This document shows positions 1 through 6,191 of a stretch of 6,257 nt of DNA, piece by piece. Source of the stretch: Hyphomicrobiales bacterium (lineage in GTDB: Bacteria; Pseudomonadota; Alphaproteobacteria; Rhizobiales; OSC116); the NCBI GenBank assembly GCA_013214985.1, contig JABSRY010000151.1:1-6257 (forward strand). The letters are read 5' to 3'. The notes below the pieces were generated by a model. The model was not told the origin of the DNA, searched no databases, and saw only the letters and a program-made list of their open reading frames with translations. Position numbers and translations under genes: made by a program. Positions within the stretch are counted from its first letter, which is position 1; each line of letters starts with the position of its first letter.

Positions 1-1
1 A

Positions 2-694
2 AGCAGCTCTCAATCTTCTGATACCCCGCTGCTTGCGGCGGGGTTCTTCATTGAAGATGGTAAAAGCCGAATGAATGAAAAAGGCTCGATTGAGGGCATT
101 CAGTTCTTAATGGACATGTACCAAAAAGGTTATGCGCCAAAGGCATCGGTTAATTGGGGATTTAACGAAATTGTAGCTGGTTTTTATTCGGGTACATGTG
201 CGTTTTTAGACCAAGACCCAGATGCATTAATAGCGATTGCTGAACGCATGAGTGCGGATGATTTTGCGGTTATACCAATGCCTGTTGGCCCAGCTGGAAA
301 AGCGTTTCCGACGATTGGTTATGTGGGATGGTCGGTGTTTAATTCATCGACAGAAAAAGACAAATCTTGGGATTTAGTATCGCATTTATCTAGCCCAGAA
401 AAAAATAAAACTTGGGCAAAGCGTGTTGGGGTCATACCTGTACATAAAGGTGCAGACCAAGACCCGCATTTTAAAACTGAGCAGTTTAAAGGCTGGTTTA
501 CTGAGCTTAACAATGCTGAATATGTACCAACGATTATGCCAACATATTTAGAAAAATGGGGTTATTTTAGCTCGACGATAGCGCTTGAAACTTCGCAAGA
601 AGCCTTGCTTGGCCAACGTAGTGCCAAAGAAATGGCTGATGAATGGGCAGAGTTTTTAAATGTTGAATACGCAAAATGGAAAAAATCTCAATGA
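2..694 (+). CDS. ABC sugar transporter, periplasmic solute-binding protein (C-terminal part, 5' end outside window)
   Basis: This is the C-terminal 230 residues of an extracellular solute-binding protein, CUT1 family 1 (MalE/UgpB type), which would capture a sugar in the periplasm and deliver it to the permeases encoded next. The frame is open from base 2, and full-length relatives have roughly 400-440 residues, so about half is missing. Family-like stretches are FFIEDGKSRMNEKGSIEG (equivalent to the usual DEDGK..NS.EG), then GFYSGTCAF, GYVGWSVF, WDLVSHLSSPE and GVIPVHKG, ending in a lysine-rich tail (YAKWKKSQ). The ATG at 71 is an internal methionine, not the start. The first dozen or so residues, encoded by about bases 2-40, do not look like this family and overlap a GC-rich hairpin. 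The stop overlaps the next start as ATGA. Family assignment is firm; the substrate cannot be read from the sequence, and uronate sugars are only suggested by the nearby uxuA. Confidence 0.88.
   Translation, partial: SSSQSSDTPLLAAGFFIEDGKSRMNEKGSIEGIQFLMDMYQKGYAPKASVNWGFNEIVAGFYSGTCAFLDQDPDALIAIAERMSADDFAVIPMPVGPAGKAFPTIGYVGWSVFNSSTEKDKSWDLVSHLSSPEKNKTWAKRVGVIPVHKGADQDPHFKTEQFKGWFTELNNAEYVPTIMPTYLEKWGYFSSTIALETSQEALLGQRSAKEMADEWAEFLNVEYAKWKKSQ
23..44. repeat. GC-rich perfect hairpin, REP-like palindrome at the window edge
   Basis: The arms ACCCCGCTG (23-31) and CGGCGGGGT (36-44) pair over 9 bp (one G-T wobble) around the loop CTTG. The stem is far richer in GC than anything nearby. It is flanked by TCTTCTGAT on the left and TCTTCATTGAAGA on the right. 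From memory, palindromes of the form GATACCCCGC...GCGGGGTTCTTCATT recur in proteobacterial genomes as REP-like elements, but I could not check this. It lies inside the open frame of the binding-protein fragment. It may be a repeat inserted in the gene or an assembly joint at a repeat. Confidence 0.5.
691..694 (+). promoter_or_regulatory. ATGA stop/start overlap coupling binding protein and permease translation
   Basis: The TGA of the binding-protein gene (692-694) shares bases with the ATG of the permease gene (691-693). Such overlaps normally let a terminating ribosome restart, keeping subunit ratios fixed. The arrangement decides the permease start in favour of 691 over the ATG at 676. Confidence 0.75.
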
Positions 695-1629
695 GCGTTG
701 ACAAACTTACAATAAGTGCTTCCGACTTAGGTCGGAGGCGCACAACTGGTAAAATAAAACAAATTGCCGAGCCATATTTGTATTTATCGCCGAGCATTAT
801 ACTTATATGCTTGGTGATATTTACCCCGTTGGTTATTGGCATATCTTATGCTTTTCAATCGATGCATCTGTTTAACCCAGGTGATGTAGAATGGATAGGT
901 TTTGAGCATTTTGAAAAAATATATTCTGATCGTAAGTTTTTTATTGCACTAAAAAATACATTTTGGTGGACATTTGGCTCCGTATTATTACAATTTTCTT
1001 TAGGTTTGGGTTTGGCATTATTGCTCAAACAAGGGTTTCATGGGCGCAAAGTTTTTCAAGCTTTAATATTTTTACCTTGGGCGGTGCCTACTTTTTTATC
1101 GGCTTTAATATGGGCATGGTTGTTTAACCCAGTTATTGGGCCTCTACCCCATTGGTTTGTATCATTGGGCATGTTGGACGAGCCTTATAATATATTGGCT
1201 GACCCTGACTTTGCGCTGTTTGGCCCGATTATTGCCAATGTATGGTTTGGCATTTCTTTTTTTGCCATAACTTTGCTTGCATCCTTACAATCAATACCCG
1301 ATGAAATGTATGAAGCGGCGGCCATTGATGGGGCATCCAAATGGCAAATATTTTCTAAAATCACCTTGCCATTTTTAGCGCCGATGATTGTGATTACGGT
1401 TATGCTGCGGACGGTTTGGATAGCGAATTTTGCTGACCTTATTTATGTGATGACGGGCGGGGGGGCAGCAAACTCGACGCAAATTCTTTCGACCTATATA
1501 TTTACGACTGCGTTTAAAAAGTTGGATTTTGGTTATGCGTCTGCGGTATCGGTTGTTTTATTGGTGTTGCTATTATTATTCGCAACCTTGTTATTAAAAA
1601 TGCGTCAAAAATTCGTGAGAGTAAACTAA
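691..1629 (+). CDS. ABC sugar transporter permease, MalF/UgpA type
   Basis: This is a 312-residue inner-membrane subunit of a CUT1 carbohydrate importer (binding-protein-dependent transport, MalF/UgpA branch). Six hydrophobic helices are visible at about residues 35-55, 91-112, 122-144, 178-198, 230-252 and 284-304. The cytoplasmic EAA loop that docks onto the ATPase is clear (residues 208-230: EAAAIDGASKW followed by ITLPFLAP). The family's TGGGxxNST stretch follows at 255-263. I chose the ATG at 691 because it overlaps the upstream stop (ATGA), indicating translational coupling, and has a GGA purine stretch about 10 bases upstream. The in-frame ATG at 676 would add five residues but lacks a ribosome-binding site. 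It would heterodimerise with the next gene product. Confidence 0.93.
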   Translation: MSVDKLTISASDLGRRRTTGKIKQIAEPYLYLSPSIILICLVIFTPLVIGISYAFQSMHLFNPGDVEWIGFEHFEKIYSDRKFFIALKNTFWWTFGSVLLQFSLGLGLALLLKQGFHGRKVFQALIFLPWAVPTFLSALIWAWLFNPVIGPLPHWFVSLGMLDEPYNILADPDFALFGPIIANVWFGISFFAITLLASLQSIPDEMYEAAAIDGASKWQIFSKITLPFLAPMIVITVMLRTVWIANFADLIYVMTGGGAANSTQILSTYIFTTAFKKLDFGYASAVSVVLLVLLLLFATLLLKMRQKFVRVN

Positions 1630-1632
1630 CTT

Positions 1633-2475
1633 ATGAGTGTTATTTCTAAACCAAATTTAGCTTTAACTATTGGGAAATATCTTGCGCTTGCCTGCTATTT
1701 GGCTTTTGCACTATTTCCATTATATTGGTTATTTAAAATATCAGTTACTCCTGAAAAATTAATTTATACGGATGGTATTGCGCTTTGGCCGTCGGAATAT
1801 ACTTTTGATAATTTTAAATCGGTAATTTTACTGACTGACTTTTTGGTTTATTTTAAAAATAGCATTATCGTTTCTTTTGGTACGGCTGCAATTACAACTA
1901 TTATAGCAGCTGCTGCTGGTTATGCGTTTTCTAGGTTTAACTTTAGGGGCAAGAAAGTAATTATTGGCATTATGCTAATTACGCAGATGTTTCCATTGTT
2001 AATAATTATCGCGCCTATATATAAAATTATTGCGGGGCTAGGTTTGCTGAACACATTAACCAGCTTAATTGTAGTTTACACGGCTTTTAATGTGCCATTT
2101 GCAACCTTTTTAATGCAATCGTTTTTTGATGGCATACCCAAGGATTTAGAAGAAGCAGCGATGATAGATGGCTGCAGCCGTTTTCAGGCGGTACGTAAAG
2201 TTGTGTTTCCGTTAACATTACCCGGGCTTGCTGCAACATTGGGGTTTGTATTTACCGCGGCGTGGAGTGAACTATTATTTGCAATTATGCTCATTAACTC
2301 CAACGACACGATGACGTTTCCTGTTGGGTTGTTAACTTTTGTTTCTAAGTTTTCGGTCGATTGGGGGCAGATGATGGCTGCTGGTGTATTTGCGCTTATT
2401 CCGAGTTGCTTATTTTTTATATTCATACAACGATATTTGGTGCAGGGTTTAACCTCTGGCGCCGTAAAAGGGTAA
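1633..2475 (+). CDS. ABC sugar transporter permease, MalG/UgpE type
   Basis: This is the second inner-membrane subunit of the importer, 280 residues, the usual length for the MalG/UgpE branch of CUT1 systems. Hydrophobic helices lie at about residues 15-36, 75-98, 108-130, 140-162, 198-220 and 246-266. The EAA loop is at 174-197 (EAAMIDGCSRF followed by VVFPLTLP). The C-terminus QRYLVQGLTSGAVKG is a hallmark of this branch. The start is 3 bp after the preceding stop, with a GAGAG purine stretch at 1617-1621 as a rather distant ribosome-binding site, so coupling to the upstream gene is likely. It pairs with the MalF-type permease to form the channel and contacts the ATPase through the EAA helix. 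Confidence 0.94.
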   Translation: MSVISKPNLALTIGKYLALACYLAFALFPLYWLFKISVTPEKLIYTDGIALWPSEYTFDNFKSVILLTDFLVYFKNSIIVSFGTAAITTIIAAAAGYAFSRFNFRGKKVIIGIMLITQMFPLLIIIAPIYKIIAGLGLLNTLTSLIVVYTAFNVPFATFLMQSFFDGIPKDLEEAAMIDGCSRFQAVRKVVFPLTLPGLAATLGFVFTAAWSELLFAIMLINSNDTMTFPVGLLTFVSKFSVDWGQMMAAGVFALIPSCLFFIFIQRYLVQGLTSGAVKG

Positions 2476-2479
2476 AATT

Positions 2480-3538
2480 ATGGCACGTATTGAGCTTAAA
2501 AATATTAGCAAATCGTATGGTAATATTGAAGTCATGCGGGATATAAACTTGGATTTCGCAGATGGGGAGTTTATTGTTTTAGTGGGGCCATCTGGTTGTG
2601 GCAAATCAACATTATTGCGGATGATTGCGGGCTTAGAAACCATTTCAGGTGGTGATTTATTTATTGAAGAGGTGCGTGTGAATGATGTAGAGCCGCGTGA
2701 CCGAGATGTTGCAATGGTTTTTCAATCTTATGCATTATACCCGCATATGGATGTGGCAAGAAACATGGGTTTCTCGTTAGAAATTAGGGGCGAGAAGGCT
2801 GAGATTATTAAGGGTAGAACCGCAAAATCGGCAAAAACCTTGGGGCTTGGCGCGCTTTTAGAGCGTTTGCCTAAAGCATTGTCTGGCGGGCAACGCCAAC
2901 GGGTTGCAATGGGGCGCGCTATTGCGCGGGATCCGAAAGTATTTTTATTTGACGAGCCATTATCTAACTTGGATGCATCGCTTAGAGCTGAAATGCGGCT
3001 AGAAATTGCGAAGCTGCACAAGCGGCTTGCGGCATCTATGATATATGTAACGCATGATCAAGTGGAAGCGCTGACATTGGCGGACAGAATTGTCGTGTTA
3101 AATGAAGGGGAAATTCAGCAGGTTGGCAAACCGCTAGAATTATATGAACAACCGCGAAATTTGTTTGTGGCCAATTTTATTGGCTCGCCACAAATGAACA
3201 TTATGAAGGCCGAATTTACCGATAATAGGTTGGTTTTAGAAAATGGTGAACGACTTGAGGTGGATGTATCACTCGCTTTAAATGAAGTGGCGCATTTTGG
3301 CATTCGGCCAGAACATATTAGCATTGTTGGTGTTAATGAAGGCCATGCAATTGGTGAGGCGGATGTGGTTGAGCGCTTGGGGTCGGATTCGAATATCTAT
3401 GTTAATGTGGAGAATATTGGCCAAATACTCGTACGATATCATGGTGATATATCTTTAGAAGTTGGTGATAAATTTGGGCTTAAGTTTAATTTAGACCGTA
3501 GCCATTTATTTGATTTAAATGGCATGGCAATTAGATAG
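2480..3538 (+). CDS. ABC sugar transporter ATP-binding protein, MalK/UgpC type
   Basis: This is the 352-residue ATPase subunit that powers the importer as a cytoplasmic homodimer. All nucleotide-binding motifs are intact: Walker A GPSGCGKST (36-44), Q-loop Q82 in VFQSYALYPHM, signature LSGGQ (134-138), Walker B VFLFDEP (154-160), D-loop SNLD (162-165) and switch His192 in YVTHDQ. After about residue 235 comes the MalK/UgpC C-terminal OB-fold regulatory domain, with the typical GIRPEHI stretch (274-280). It starts 4 bp after the permease stop, with AAAGGG (2467-2472) as ribosome-binding site, and is the last gene of the operon. In this group one ATPase often serves related sugar permeases, so the symbols ugpC, malK or msmK would overstate the substrate. 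Confidence 0.96.
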   Translation: MARIELKNISKSYGNIEVMRDINLDFADGEFIVLVGPSGCGKSTLLRMIAGLETISGGDLFIEEVRVNDVEPRDRDVAMVFQSYALYPHMDVARNMGFSLEIRGEKAEIIKGRTAKSAKTLGLGALLERLPKALSGGQRQRVAMGRAIARDPKVFLFDEPLSNLDASLRAEMRLEIAKLHKRLAASMIYVTHDQVEALTLADRIVVLNEGEIQQVGKPLELYEQPRNLFVANFIGSPQMNIMKAEFTDNRLVLENGERLEVDVSLALNEVAHFGIRPEHISIVGVNEGHAIGEADVVERLGSDSNIYVNVENIGQILVRYHGDISLEVGDKFGLKFNLDRSHLFDLNGMAIR

Positions 3539-3542
3539 TTTG

Positions 3543-4543
3543 TTATAGCTGGGTAATCTCTATAGAATATTTAAAGCTGAAAGCTTGTTCTGGTGATAGC
3601 GTGATAGTTGTTTTTATACCAGCATTGGCAAGTGGGGTTTGGTTTGAACAGCTTATAGATTTACCAAGATCAAACGCAGCGGCACAAGGCTCTATGCCTA
3701 GGGCAAAATTTCGGCCATTCCATGGCGGATATTTTCTACCGCCTTGTGAATACCATAAAACGCAGTTTGGCAGTATATTGTTATCCCATTTTAACTCAAT
3801 TTTGTATTTTTCAACCGTGTTTATAGGGCCAATTTTACCCTTTACATTCACCAACATTAATAAGTCTTCACTTTCTGTGCTAAATGGTAACGACATTACG
3901 TCTATAATATTACCTTCATTATTTTGAATGGCTTTAATTGAAACATTCTGTTGGTTGGGTTTGAATAATGATTGATTGGCTTCCAAATCAACTGGATATG
4001 TCCATGCGCGGACATCATCGTCAATCTCTAATTTGTAAGAAGCACTTGAATTATTGTCTATATTAAAAGTCGGGTGGATAGCAAAAGGAATTTCGGTTTT
4101 TTGCTTAGAAAATATATCTAATTGAAAGTTGATTATGTTGTTTTCTAACCCAAGTTCAATTCGTCGAACTAGTTTTTTAATTGGATGGTTCTTTGGATAT
4201 TCTATCGAAGCTTCAATTATATTTTGAGAGATTTTATTAATTTTCCAAACATTATTTGCGCCATATCCATGAGGAAATTGATCAATTTCATTATTTTTAA
4301 CATTTGGCCAATCATCTGGTAAGTTTAGCGCAGTATTTAAATTTCCAAACGGCACACACGGCCATTCACCTGCTAAATTTGCTATTAATGAGGTTTGTTG
4401 AAGGTTTGAGTCCGCTTCATTCAACCATGGAGCAGAATAGAAAGGCGATACGACTTGGTGATCATTTAATTTGATTTTACATTTTTCAACAATTGCACCA
4501 TGCGGATTTATATGAAGCAGAATAGTTTTTGAGCGAATTTCAT
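3543..4543 (-). CDS. Aldose-1-epimerase (galactose mutarotase) superfamily protein, with apparent frameshift at its start
   Basis: The protein probably interconverts anomers of a sugar in the cytoplasm, or binds a sugar with the same beta-sandwich fold. The three active-site positions of the mutarotase superfamily can be recognised: His in FPHGYGAN, His in AIHPTFNI and Glu in ALGIEPCAAAFDLG. The stretch GEWPCVPFG is typical of a subgroup often annotated only as aldose epimerase-like. The frame extends beyond the first usual start codon (TTG at 4424-4422): bases 4538-4425 encode good family sequence, including INPHGAIVEKC and FYSAPW, but hold no ATG, and an in-frame TAA lies at 4550-4548. An ATG at 4543-4541 with AAAGG 8 bases upstream fits the true start but is one base out of frame (ATGAAATTCGC). 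Adding one base would give MKIRSKTILLHINPHGA and about 333 residues. The gene lies 53 bp after the GntR gene on the same strand, so the two are probably co-transcribed. Family is sure, start unresolved. Confidence 0.82.
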
Positions 4544-4551
4544 TTTTTTAA

Positions 4552-4556
4552 CCTTT
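4552..4556 (-). promoter_or_regulatory. Ribosome-binding site for the epimerase-like gene
   Basis: On the minus strand AAAGG lies 8 bases before the ATG at 4543-4541, with the spacer TTAAAAAA. This well-placed site supports that ATG as the real start even though the frame following it is off by one base, and it argues against initiation at the downstream TTG (4424). Confidence 0.6.
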
Positions 4557-4596
4557 GGGCACTAAGAATATCCTCTAATAAAATTATCGGCTGGTT

Positions 4597-5280
4597 TTAT
4601 ATAAAACTTAGTCCCTGGTCTAGGTGGGTGTTCATATGATATTGAAAACCAATTCGATCCTTATTTTCGAGAGCTGTTATTATATCCAAATGCTGTAGAT
4701 AAGACACCTCATTGTTCTGTTGATTTTTTCCGTTTTTCATCAATTTTCTAATGACGGGGCCGATTGTTTGAAAAATGTCTAATACGGTTTTATTGTTACT
4801 TATTTGTAATAAGTTAAAGTGGAGTTGAAAATCTATCTCTGCTAATTCGTCATAAGACGTGGTTTGGTTGAGTTGATCGTTAATTTGCCTTAGTTTGGCG
4901 ATGTCGTCATCATTTATGTTTTTAATGATTTCGTCGTATGAACCAATTTCGGCTAAACGCCTGAAATTTTGGATGTCGACAAACTCATTTTTAGTGATGT
5001 CTAGCTGAAAAGAAAATAAATTAAGGGCTGCGGACATGTGATTGTTGACGATTACAGCGCCGATTTTTGGCCGTATTTCTACCACACCATAAGCACGCAA
5101 TACACCGAAGGCCTCGCGTACTGTGTTTCTTGCACAATCATATAACTCGCCAATTTCTCTTTCGGAGGGCAACCCATCGCCAGTTTTTAAATTATGTTTG
5201 ATAATATAGCTTCTCATTTGTTGTACCAATCGGTCGACTGAACTTATTTTGTGAAGCGGTGGTGTTTTATTAGCAGGCAT
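4597..5280 (-). CDS. GntR-family transcriptional regulator, FadR subfamily (FCD domain), probable hexuronate-pathway repressor
   Basis: This 227-residue cytoplasmic DNA-binding regulator has an N-terminal winged helix-turn-helix at about residues 15-78 (LPSEREIGELYDCARNTVRE, then VLRAYGVVEIRPKIGAVI). The all-helical FCD ligand-binding domain covers about 90-225. Candidate metal-binding ligands of FCD domains are present: Asp150 and His154 (EIDFQLHFNLL), His197 (LQHLDIITAL) and His219 (MNTHL). Length is normal for the subfamily. The ATG at 5280-5278 has AAGAG six to seven bases upstream. The gene is divergent from uxuA across 215 bp and precedes the epimerase-like gene on its own strand. This layout, and the many GntR/FCD regulators of hexuronate genes (UxuR, ExuR), suggest it represses uxuA and itself and responds to a uronate or aldonate intermediate. 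The ligand is inference. Confidence 0.92.
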   Translation of the reverse strand: MPANKTPPLHKISSVDRLVQQMRSYIIKHNLKTGDGLPSEREIGELYDCARNTVREAFGVLRAYGVVEIRPKIGAVIVNNHMSAALNLFSFQLDITKNEFVDIQNFRRLAEIGSYDEIIKNINDDDIAKLRQINDQLNQTTSYDELAEIDFQLHFNLLQISNNKTVLDIFQTIGPVIRKLMKNGKNQQNNEVSYLQHLDIITALENKDRIGFQYHMNTHLDQGLSFI

Positions 5281-5321
5281 TGTGAACTCTTATTTATAGA
5301 ACCAAATTCGTGGCTGCAACA

Positions 5322-5349
5322 ATATTATCAAATTTTTGAAGATTTACAA
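5322..5349 (-). promoter_or_regulatory. Possible promoter of the GntR-epimerase unit
   Basis: On the minus strand TTGTAA (5349-5344) and TAATAT (5327-5322) are 16 bases apart, about 40 bases upstream of the GntR start. The region is so AT-rich that such matches arise easily by chance, so this is only a candidate. Confidence 0.28.
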
Positions 5350-5413
5350 TAATATAATTATCGAACCATATCAGTAAATTAGCATTTGTAGAATGCGGTT
5401 TGAATTAGATAAT

Positions 5414-5445
5414 TTTACACTGGTACAACAAATAGCTTGTATAGA
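5414..5445 (+). promoter_or_regulatory. Possible uxuA promoter overlapping the candidate operator
   Basis: A -35-like TTTACA (5414-5419) and a -10-like TATAGA (5440-5445; the offset TAGAAT at 5442-5447 is an alternative) lie 50-80 bases upstream of uxuA. The spacing of 20-22 bases is longer than ideal. The candidate GntR operator sits between the two elements, where a bound repressor would block polymerase. Confidence 0.3.
5421..5431. promoter_or_regulatory. Candidate operator for the GntR/FadR-type regulator
   Basis: TGGTACAACAA fits the FadR-subfamily operator pattern TNGTNNNACNA at every fixed position and has the two-fold symmetry TNGT/ACNA. It is the only full match I found in the divergent intergenic region, and it sits 64 bases before the uxuA start. 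It overlaps an inverted repeat, TACAA (5424-5428) and TTGTA (5437-5441) with 8 bases between. A chance match in one short region is possible. Confidence 0.5.
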
Positions 5446-5486
5446 ATCAATTATGTTACTAAATTAATGTAAGTTATAAGGAAATT

Positions 5487-5492
5487 GGAGAG
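5487..5492 (+). promoter_or_regulatory. Strong ribosome-binding site of uxuA
   Basis: GGAGAG ends three bases before the ATG at 5496, with a further AAGGAA just upstream (5479-5483 region). It fixes the uxuA start, which also matches the N-terminus of known UxuA proteins. Confidence 0.75.
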
Positions 5493-5495
5493 TTT

Positions 5496-6191
5496 ATGTT
5501 GCAATCGTGGCGTTGGTTTGGAGAGCATGACCCTATTTCATTGAACCAGATTTTTCAGACTGGTGTGAAGGGTATCGTATCTGCATTGCATGCTTGTGAA
5601 AAAAATAAACCATGGCCTGAATCACTAATTCATGAACTTAAGCAGAATATTGAGGCAAATGGCTTTAAGTGGACAGTGGTAGAAAGTGTTCCAGTGCATG
5701 AAGCGATTAAGTTAAATAACGCCGACGCACCTTATTATATAGAAATTTACAAAGAGACTATTCGCCGACTTGCAAGAGCGGGCATTAAAACCATTTGTTA
5801 TAATTTTATGCCGATTATCGACTGGACTAGAACTGATTTATTGTATGAATTGCCAACCGGTGGATCGGCACTGCGCTTTGATATGGTTCAATTTATTTGC
5901 TATGATGTGTGTATTTTGAAGCGAAAAAATGCAACAAATAATTATCCAGAAGGCTTAGTTTTAAAGGCTAAAGAATATTTTAAAACGCTAAGCAATTCAG
6001 AGCAATTATTGTTGGAAAAAAATATAATTGCTGGTTTGCCTGGGGCGGACTTTTCTTTTTCTAGGGATGATGTCATTGGACTAATAATGCAATATGATGG
6101 CGTTAGTGAAGCGCAATTGCGAAGAAATTTAGTATCCTTTTTAAAGGAAATTATACCAGTTGCCAAAGCGGTAGGGGTTAATATAGCCTGA
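5496..6191 (+). CDS. uxuA: Mannonate dehydratase UxuA, N-terminal 231 residues, prematurely stopped
   Basis: UxuA dehydrates D-mannonate to 2-keto-3-deoxy-D-gluconate in the cytoplasmic degradation of glucuronate. The match to the family runs from the first residues: WRWFG at 5-9, VVESVPVHE at 61-69, CYNFMPIIDWTRTDL at 101-115, ALRFD at 125-129, NIIAGLPG at 176-183 and FLKEIIPVAKAVGVNIA to residue 231. Known UxuA proteins (E. coli, about 394 residues) continue here with a conserved HPDDPP..GLPR segment and a further ~160 residues that supply metal-binding and catalytic residues. This frame instead meets TGA at 6189-6191, so the product as written should be inactive. The gene is divergent from the GntR regulator with a strong ribosome-binding site. 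Identity is very secure. Whether the stop is real gene decay or a faulty sequence end cannot be decided from the window. Confidence 0.93.
   Translation: MLQSWRWFGEHDPISLNQIFQTGVKGIVSALHACEKNKPWPESLIHELKQNIEANGFKWTVVESVPVHEAIKLNNADAPYYIEIYKETIRRLARAGIKTICYNFMPIIDWTRTDLLYELPTGGSALRFDMVQFICYDVCILKRKNATNNYPEGLVLKAKEYFKTLSNSEQLLLEKNIIAGLPGADFSFSRDDVIGLIMQYDGVSEAQLRRNLVSFLKEIIPVAKAVGVNIA

Larger units (their letters stand above)
5281..5495. other. Divergent intergenic control region between the GntR gene and uxuA
   Basis: These 215 AT-rich bases separate two divergent starts, so both promoters and the operators of the GntR protein should lie here. I see an operator-like site (5421-5431), an inverted repeat (5424-5441), promoter-like hexamers for each direction and a short AT palindrome TCAAA-TT-TTTGA (about 5328-5339) beside the candidate GntR promoter. 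I see no tRNA, small ORF or convincing riboswitch structure. Confidence 0.7.

Noticed and set aside
676..690. ATG at 676 as an earlier start for the first permease
   Set aside because: It has no ribosome-binding site and would lengthen the overlap with the binding-protein gene; the ATGA overlap at 691 is the more typical arrangement.
1454..1466. Run of seven G (1459-1465) in the first permease gene, a possible frameshift site
   Set aside because: The frame is intact across it and encodes the conserved TGGGxxNST stretch; the family sequence continues normally afterwards.
2728..3021. 97-codon minus-strand open frame opposite the ATPase gene
   Set aside because: It lies wholly within a well-conserved ABC ATPase gene, has no recognisable domain and is best explained as a shadow of the coding strand.
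3574..3586. Short palindrome AAGCT-GAA-AGCTT just past the transporter operon, a possible terminator
   Set aside because: The stem is only 5 bp, has no T-run and lies inside the C-terminal coding region of the opposing gene.
3601..3927. 108-codon plus-strand open frame opposite the epimerase-like gene
   Set aside because: It is antisense to conserved mutarotase motifs and has no family-like sequence or ribosome-binding site.
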